DNA from: Diatrype stigma
Taxonomy: Eukaryota > Ascomycota > Sordariomycetes > Xylariales > Diatrypaceae
Direction of reading: 5' to 3'
Length of the DNA: 64,000 bases
Assembly: GCA_022225965.2 (NCBI GenBank)
Contig: JAKJXP020000098.1
Span: forward strand, 1-64,000
Part shown: positions 59,276 to 64,000 of the stretch, piece by piece
Numbering within the stretch: position 1 is the first letter of the stretch
Layout of the letters: every line of letters starts with the position of its first letter
Made by a program: the position numbers and the translations under genes
The notes under the pieces: generated by a model
The model's input: only the letters and a program-made list of their open reading frames with translations
Told to the model about the DNA's origin: nothing
Databases searched by the model: none

Positions 59276-60328
59276 TTAACGAGTTGGGAGAAAGTTCTTG
59301 GAGTTGTCTATCTGCTCCGCAAACGACTGGGGAAAGGCAGCGATACCGGCAATAATGCCCACAACCATAAAGCAAAGGGAGATGATGGACCAAATGACGC
59401 CCCAGCATTGGGAAGAGCCTCCATAGCGTTGAGCGAATACGCTGGCATCCGAACTGTTGACTTTGCGCAGAATGAGATCGTCGCACTAGAATAAAGGGGA
59501 TGGTATTAGTAAGGGGGATCTAAGGTACCTAACTGCTACTGGGGAAGAGCGATGTATTTTGTCGGCTGGGGAGAGAAAAGCGGAAGAGGGAGGAGAGGGA
59601 GAGGGCACTCACGATATCCCAGACGCTGTAGAGCGAGCTCATGACGCCGATGAAGAGGACGACGAAGCGCAGGGCGATGGCGTGGGCGATGAACCAGCAG
59701 GCGACGAGCAAGCCGACGGCGAGGAGGATGGTCAGGATGGTGAGCCAGTCGCGCTTGCCCCACCAGAGGGTGAGCAGGAAGGCGCCGGCCAGCACGAGGC
59801 TGGCGATCTTGCTGGCGACGATGTTAAAGCCGCAGAAGGTCAGCAGCGCCCCGATGACCGACGACCCCAGGTAGCCAGCGGGGAGCGTCACGAAGCTCTT
59901 GCCCCCCAGCATGTGCGTCACCCCGCCCTCGCGCGGGTCCAGCGAGATCGACTTGACCCGGCCCCCCGTGCAGACGGCGGCGAAGGCGTGGCTGAACTCG
60001 TGGAACGCGATGACCAGCATCTTTTGTTTGTATTAGCTCGTCATCAACTTCTTGACGGGGATAGGCAGCTTCATCTTACCTTGAAAGGCCATAGCGACCA
60101 CCGCACGTACGGCAGGTTCCAGAGGAGGGCGATGGCCACGATGTAGGCGCCGATGACACCGAGCGTTACCCGCTGGGAGTCGCTGGTGACGGCCAGGCTA
60201 CGGCGCGACAAGTTGATATCGCGGCTGGCGAGTTTGGCGACGCTCGGGCCGGCCGCGATCACGGCGGCTTTGGCGCTCCGGACCAGGGGCCCGGTGAAGG
60301 CCCCGGATCTCTCTAAAACGGGGGCCAT
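59276..60328 (-). CDS. Peptidase M50B-like membrane protein
   Basis: Three exons: 60080-60328, 59613-60020, 59276-59485, giving 288 residues, all joints in phase 0. Exon 2 begins MLVIAFHEFSHAFAAVCTGG: HEFSH (residues 90-94) is the HExxH zinc motif of intramembrane M50 proteases, with the flanking hydrophobic helix. SISLDPREGGVTHMLGG follows, as in fungal M50B-like proteins. Six or more hydrophobic segments are visible (ALLWNLPYVRWSLW, GYLGSSVIGALLTFCGF, ILLAVGLLVACWFI, FMVVGIIAGIAAF). Site-2-type proteases cleave within membranes; whether this one does is not known. No lesion seen. Confidence 0.85.
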
Positions 60329-60688
60329 AGATATTACTGGGTGCTAGGTGTGTGATGAGTTGTACTATGACAGATAACGAACGTGTGTCTGCCTACAAAA
60401 GCAGAAGCTGTGATTCGTTATTTGTAACAGCAGTAGAGCGAGTGTGAGTGGGTGTGTTTCAGTCTTTAATGATGGACTCGATTCGAGTGTATGCCAAAAG
60501 TAACAACAAGAAGAGAAGAAAAGAAATACGGAAACAAGAAGATGCAAACTCGTGGATTTCAACGGCGATGTTGTGTCGAAGTCTGCGGCTGGCTGACTGA
60601 CGACGACGCGGCCTCAGGTGACGTGGGCCTGTCCCGTCCGTGTCTTGGGGCCGTTCTTTGTGCATTTCTGAGAGGTTGAAGGCCTGAA

Positions 60689-60706
60689 CCCCCCCCCCCC
60701 CCCCCC
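60689..60706. repeat. Poly-C tract, 18 C
   Basis: An uninterrupted run of 18 cytosines in intergenic DNA. The length is uncertain in any assembly. Confidence 0.9.
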
Positions 60707-61852
60707 GTCGGGTTGCTGCGCCTGCCGCTGGGCTGGGCTTGGTTGCGGCAGTGCGGCATGTCGGCATTGCCTTGGGCAGTTTGGCTGCCGTTGCTTGGAA
60801 TTTGGTCCACTGGAACTTGGAGGGATGTGGGGAAGGGGCCACAGCTAGTAGCTGCCACAGCCACTATTTTTAGTTCCCGGGGTCTGAGTCTGTCACGAAA
60901 ACACATACGATCTCCAACACAGTTTACGGTAAGCATAACTACCATAGTAGAGCACGCATAATGGAGGGGTTGACAATGTATGTACTGTAATTATACTATA
61001 CGGACCCCGCTACTGCGCACTATACGTTCAGATGTGTGTGTTTACTGCTTTTACCAGAAACATATTGGTAGGAAATGCGATATACGTCGACTGGACCCTG
61101 AAGTTACTATGTAATTCCATGGAGGCTAACAACATGGAAGGCTAGGTGCAAATAGCATGCTTACGCAGATGGTTGCGTACTTACCTACTGTACGGGAAAG
61201 CTACGCCTCTGATATCCAACTAACCTTTTAGGGGATGAAAACTCGAGATGTTGCTTACGGTATGTCTTCCTGGTCCTAGACCTAAAGAGTGAAATATGGT
61301 ACCTAATCGTAAGTTCGTAACTCGGGGACTTACATACATACGTGCTCGACATCTTATGATTTTAGCTGCACTTGACCAAGAAGACAGTCCATCTGGTCCA
61401 AGTGAGTTATGGCTGACCGCTGGGTAAGGCGCTGGGTAAGGTGAGTTGAATTTGGTCTTGTGCCTGGGACCTGATTCATAAAGAAGTCCCAAACTGCTTC
61501 ATGGCAGCATGGGTAGGTACTACCTACATGTATGTAGAACTGTGGCCCGTGGGTAAGCATCCCGAGGTCTTGGCACCTGGGATCTGGAAGGTTCCAGGTT
61601 CCAACTCCAACTCCCACTTCCCACTCTATATTTCCGCCGTGTGCTACCGCCTTGGAAGCTGCCCAGTGGGCCAGTGTGGTTTCCCAGGTTGCTGGTCGAA
61701 GGTTCGGCGGCTATTGACTGGAAGCTCCAGTCCCGGCTCCGCAGCTCCAGCTGTGACGTGAATGTGAATGCATCTCCAGAGAGACTGTCTCCAGATGGGT
61801 TCTAGGTAACGTTAGGTTAGACATTGATCGACGTCTCAATTTAGTCATCAAG

Positions 61853-61884
61853 TTTCGATTTTCGAGTTTCGAGTTTCGAGTTTT
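61853..61884. repeat. Tandem repeat, 7-bp unit TTCGAGT
   Basis: Several copies of TTCGAGT in a row (with one TTCGATT variant). Confidence 0.8.
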
Positions 61885-61938
61885 GGACTTTCAACTCTTA
61901 TCGCCCGCGCGCTGGGGCATCATCGCCATCCTTCTATG

Positions 61939-61980
61939 AAGTGCGATTAGAAGTACGACTAGAAGTACGACTAGAAGTAC
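61939..61980. repeat. Tandem repeat, 12-bp unit GTACGACTAGAA
   Basis: Three to four copies, the first slightly diverged (GTGCGATTAGAA), about 300 bp upstream of the ZZ/EF-hand start. Confidence 0.85.
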
Positions 61981-62281
61981 ACATGCCTGTACACATACCA
62001 CATACCCGACCTGAGCTCACTATCGAATATCGAACCTAGTTATCGCACATTCAAGGTTGCCGGGTTTTCTTACTTCACATATTGGCAATCACCGAAATGC
62101 CACTCTAGTTCCGGCATAGACACAATCATACCTACCTACCAACGGTCCAAGACTCCAACCATCCCATGAGCTGCTCTGACATCTGATATGCCCTTCCACG
62201 AGCAACCCTCCCCTTCAGCGCATTGACTTGCTCCGTTCCTTGGTTAATGCCCTCCGCCATGAGCCTCACACGTTATTCGAC

Positions 62282-64000
62282 ATGTCTTCGTCATCATCTG
62301 CCGCCACCGCAGCAGCGTCCAACTTGACACGGCCTCGGATAGCTGTGGTCGTCTTCTCCGCAGCCACTGCCGTCGTCTTGGGTTATTACTATTATGCCAG
62401 CCACTCCCATCCTACGCCCCCGGATGACCTACCGCCAGGTCCAGGACTCCGTCGTCGTAACGCCGTCCGTCGTGTCCGCCATGGGTCTGATCAGGAAGAG
62501 TCCGAAGAGTCCGAACCGCACGGCGACGAGAACATCGACACTAGCCTTGGCCCCAGGGAACCCCGCGAAGTGCTCGAGAACCAACTGAACAATGAGATCA
62601 GCAACACCGATTGGTACGATGGCACTCACGATTCGAGGCAGCGTATAGGCGAGAATATAGTGACTTTACTGTTTAGGGTGTCGGAGGACAACGCCAGGCG
62701 CAATGCCTACGTTCACCGCGGCTGCCTATGCAACGGTTGCGGAATGGTACCCATCCGGGGTATCAGGTATCGTTGCGCCAACTGTGCCGACTTCGATTTG
62801 TGCGAGGTGTGCGAATCTCAGGGGCTACACAACAAGACGCACATATTCTACAAGGTCAGGGTCCCAGCACCGCCCTTCGGTCCGCGACTGGTCCAGCCGC
62901 CGTGGTATCCAGGCGATCCAGACAACGCCATCCGTAACCTACCGAGATACCTCCTCACCAAATGGTCGCACGAGACGGGCTTCGAACGAGTCGAGCTCGA
63001 TGCCTTCTGGGAACAGTGGACCTTCATGGCCAACACCGAATGGAGAGACGACCCCAACAACCTCGGTCTCGCTATGGATAGGAAGACCTTCGAGCGCTGC
63101 CTAGTCCCATCTGGTGGCTACCGACACGCCTCGCCTAATCTCATCCACGACCGCATGTTCTCCTTTTACGACACAAACCACGACGACCTCATTGGGTTTG
63201 AAGAATTCTTACACGGTGTGTCGTACCGCAAGAGGAAAGATAAACTCAGGAGGACATTCGACGGCTACGATATAGATGGGGATGGTTTTGTAAGCAGGCG
63301 TGACTTTCTGCGCATGTTTCGTGCATACTACGTACTTTATAAGCAGATGCACCAGGATACCCTCCAAGGACTGGACGATCACATGATGACTACAGCCGAG
63401 GCCCAACAGCTTATCACTAGTAGACAGCCCCTAAGCAGCCTCTTCGGGAGAGAGGGCGGAGTGCCCCAGGCTGACCACAACAGGCCCATGGAGGGCAAGG
63501 TCTTCCAGTCTGACGGCGAGGTTCGTCTCTCTGACGACAAGGGGGTGGTCAACGAGGACAAACCGGACACTGCCAACAGAGAAGAGATCCTGACTAGCTT
63601 GTTTACACGAAACCCTAATCAAGGCTTTCTAGAATCCTTTGGACCCTCTAGGACGAACCAATCCTCGAACGGAGATTCTCGGTACTGGGGTGGGATCATC
63701 AACCCACCCCAGAACATGGTAGATTTATCCTCTCTGCTTTCGGGTGATTATACACAGATAGAAGATATCCTAGAGTCCATCCGGTTACGGGAGCCCGACA
63801 CTCCTGCCGACGACGATGATAGTGAAACATCGGAAGAAGAGGAGGAAGACGAAGAAGAAGAGGAAGACAGGCAAGCACCGCTGGATGAGCAGGGTATGGA
63901 TGGTGCTGGAAGCGGTGAACCCACCGGCTCAAACCGCCGGACTGTGTCCCCACCCATTCCCGATGCTGTTCGATTCACCAACAGCCTGCCTACCGAGAGC
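62282..64000 (+). CDS. Membrane-anchored ZZ zinc finger and EF-hand protein (partial)
   Basis: From ATG 62282 the frame stays open to the window edge (573 codons), so the C terminus is missing. Residues about 21-40 (IAVVVFSAATAVVLGYYYYA) form a signal anchor or membrane helix. A ZZ-type zinc finger follows (GCLCNGCGMVPIRGIRYRCANC, DLCEVCESQGLHNKTH), then two EF-hand loops, DTNHDDLIGFEE and DIDGDGFVSRRD, with the Asp ligands in place. A long acidic run (DDDDSETSEEEEEDEEEEE) lies near the end. ZZ domains bind peptides such as histone or arginine N-degron ends, and EF-hands bind calcium. Together they suggest a calcium-responsive adaptor at a membrane. No introns needed so far. Confidence 0.88.
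   Translation, partial: MSSSSSAATAAASNLTRPRIAVVVFSAATAVVLGYYYYASHSHPTPPDDLPPGPGLRRRNAVRRVRHGSDQEESEESEPHGDENIDTSLGPREPREVLENQLNNEISNTDWYDGTHDSRQRIGENIVTLLFRVSEDNARRNAYVHRGCLCNGCGMVPIRGIRYRCANCADFDLCEVCESQGLHNKTHIFYKVRVPAPPFGPRLVQPPWYPGDPDNAIRNLPRYLLTKWSHETGFERVELDAFWEQWTFMANTEWRDDPNNLGLAMDRKTFERCLVPSGGYRHASPNLIHDRMFSFYDTNHDDLIGFEEFLHGVSYRKRKDKLRRTFDGYDIDGDGFVSRRDFLRMFRAYYVLYKQMHQDTLQGLDDHMMTTAEAQQLITSRQPLSSLFGREGGVPQADHNRPMEGKVFQSDGEVRLSDDKGVVNEDKPDTANREEILTSLFTRNPNQGFLESFGPSRTNQSSNGDSRYWGGIINPPQNMVDLSSLLSGDYTQIEDILESIRLREPDTPADDDDSETSEEEEEDEEEEEDRQAPLDEQGMDGAGSGEPTGSNRRTVSPPIPDAVRFTNSLPTES

Larger units (their letters stand above)
60329..62281. other. Long intergenic region with simple repeats, no gene supported
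   Basis: A minus-strand frame at 60459-60842 runs through a poly-C tract and has no domain, so it is not called. Short tandem repeats are listed separately. The last part should hold the promoter of the ZZ/EF-hand gene. Confidence 0.4.

Noticed and set aside
60459..60842. 127-codon minus-strand frame across the poly-C run
   Set aside because: Low-complexity Gly run from poly-C and no recognisable domain or splice signals.

Overview
The window looks like nuclear DNA of a filamentous ascomycete (Pezizomycotina, probably Sordariomycetes). Genes carry many short introns (about 45-130 nt) with GT..AG ends and CTRAY-like branch points. There are Zn2Cys6 and fungal-specific transcription-factor genes, and a long AT-rich island whose retrotransposons show the mutation pattern of repeat-induced point mutation (RIP). 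No bacterial operon, CRISPR array, tRNA or rRNA gene was seen.

Layout. (1) 1-1646: an LTR fragment, then 1.5 kb with no supported gene. (2) 1647-18249: a very AT-rich RIP island. A minus-strand Copia-like element is bounded by 129-bp direct repeats and interrupted by a minus-strand Gypsy-like element with 262-bp LTRs. (3) 18303-26518: the remains of a GH43 glycoside hydrolase gene, split by a non-autonomous hAT-like element (CAGGG termini, 8-bp target duplication). That element is itself split by a 6.5-kb Copia element with 398-bp LTRs and a CCAGA target duplication. (4) 26796-34700: a J-domain gene with a disrupted 5' end, a 182-bp TA-flanked MITE, a GNAT acetyltransferase, a DUF1275 membrane protein, and a degenerate ORF. 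(5) 34811-44051: a possible metabolic neighbourhood with an ICL/PEP-mutase-family lyase, a fungal_trans-only regulator, a short Zn2Cys6 protein, a fluoroacetate-dehalogenase-like hydrolase and a tartrate/isopropylmalate-type dehydrogenase. (6) 44528-47882: KRE33/NAT10, a conserved housekeeping gene. (7) 48838-57916: a small secreted protein, a fungal-specific membrane protein divergent from a damaged protease-fold gene, a broken TMEM205-like gene, a 52-codon membrane microprotein gene and a medium-chain enoyl-reductase-like gene. (8) 59276-64000: a peptidase M50B-like membrane protein and a ZZ/EF-hand membrane protein running off the window.

The genes next to the repeat island are often broken (GH43, J-domain, 31.4-32.0 kb ORF, 51.5-kb gene, TMEM205-like), while KRE33, M50 and ZZ/EF-hand are intact, suggesting an accessory segment inserted beside core genes. 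Exon coordinates are hand-built from splice signals and reading frame and need transcript support. Family assignments rest on recognised motifs, not on searches.
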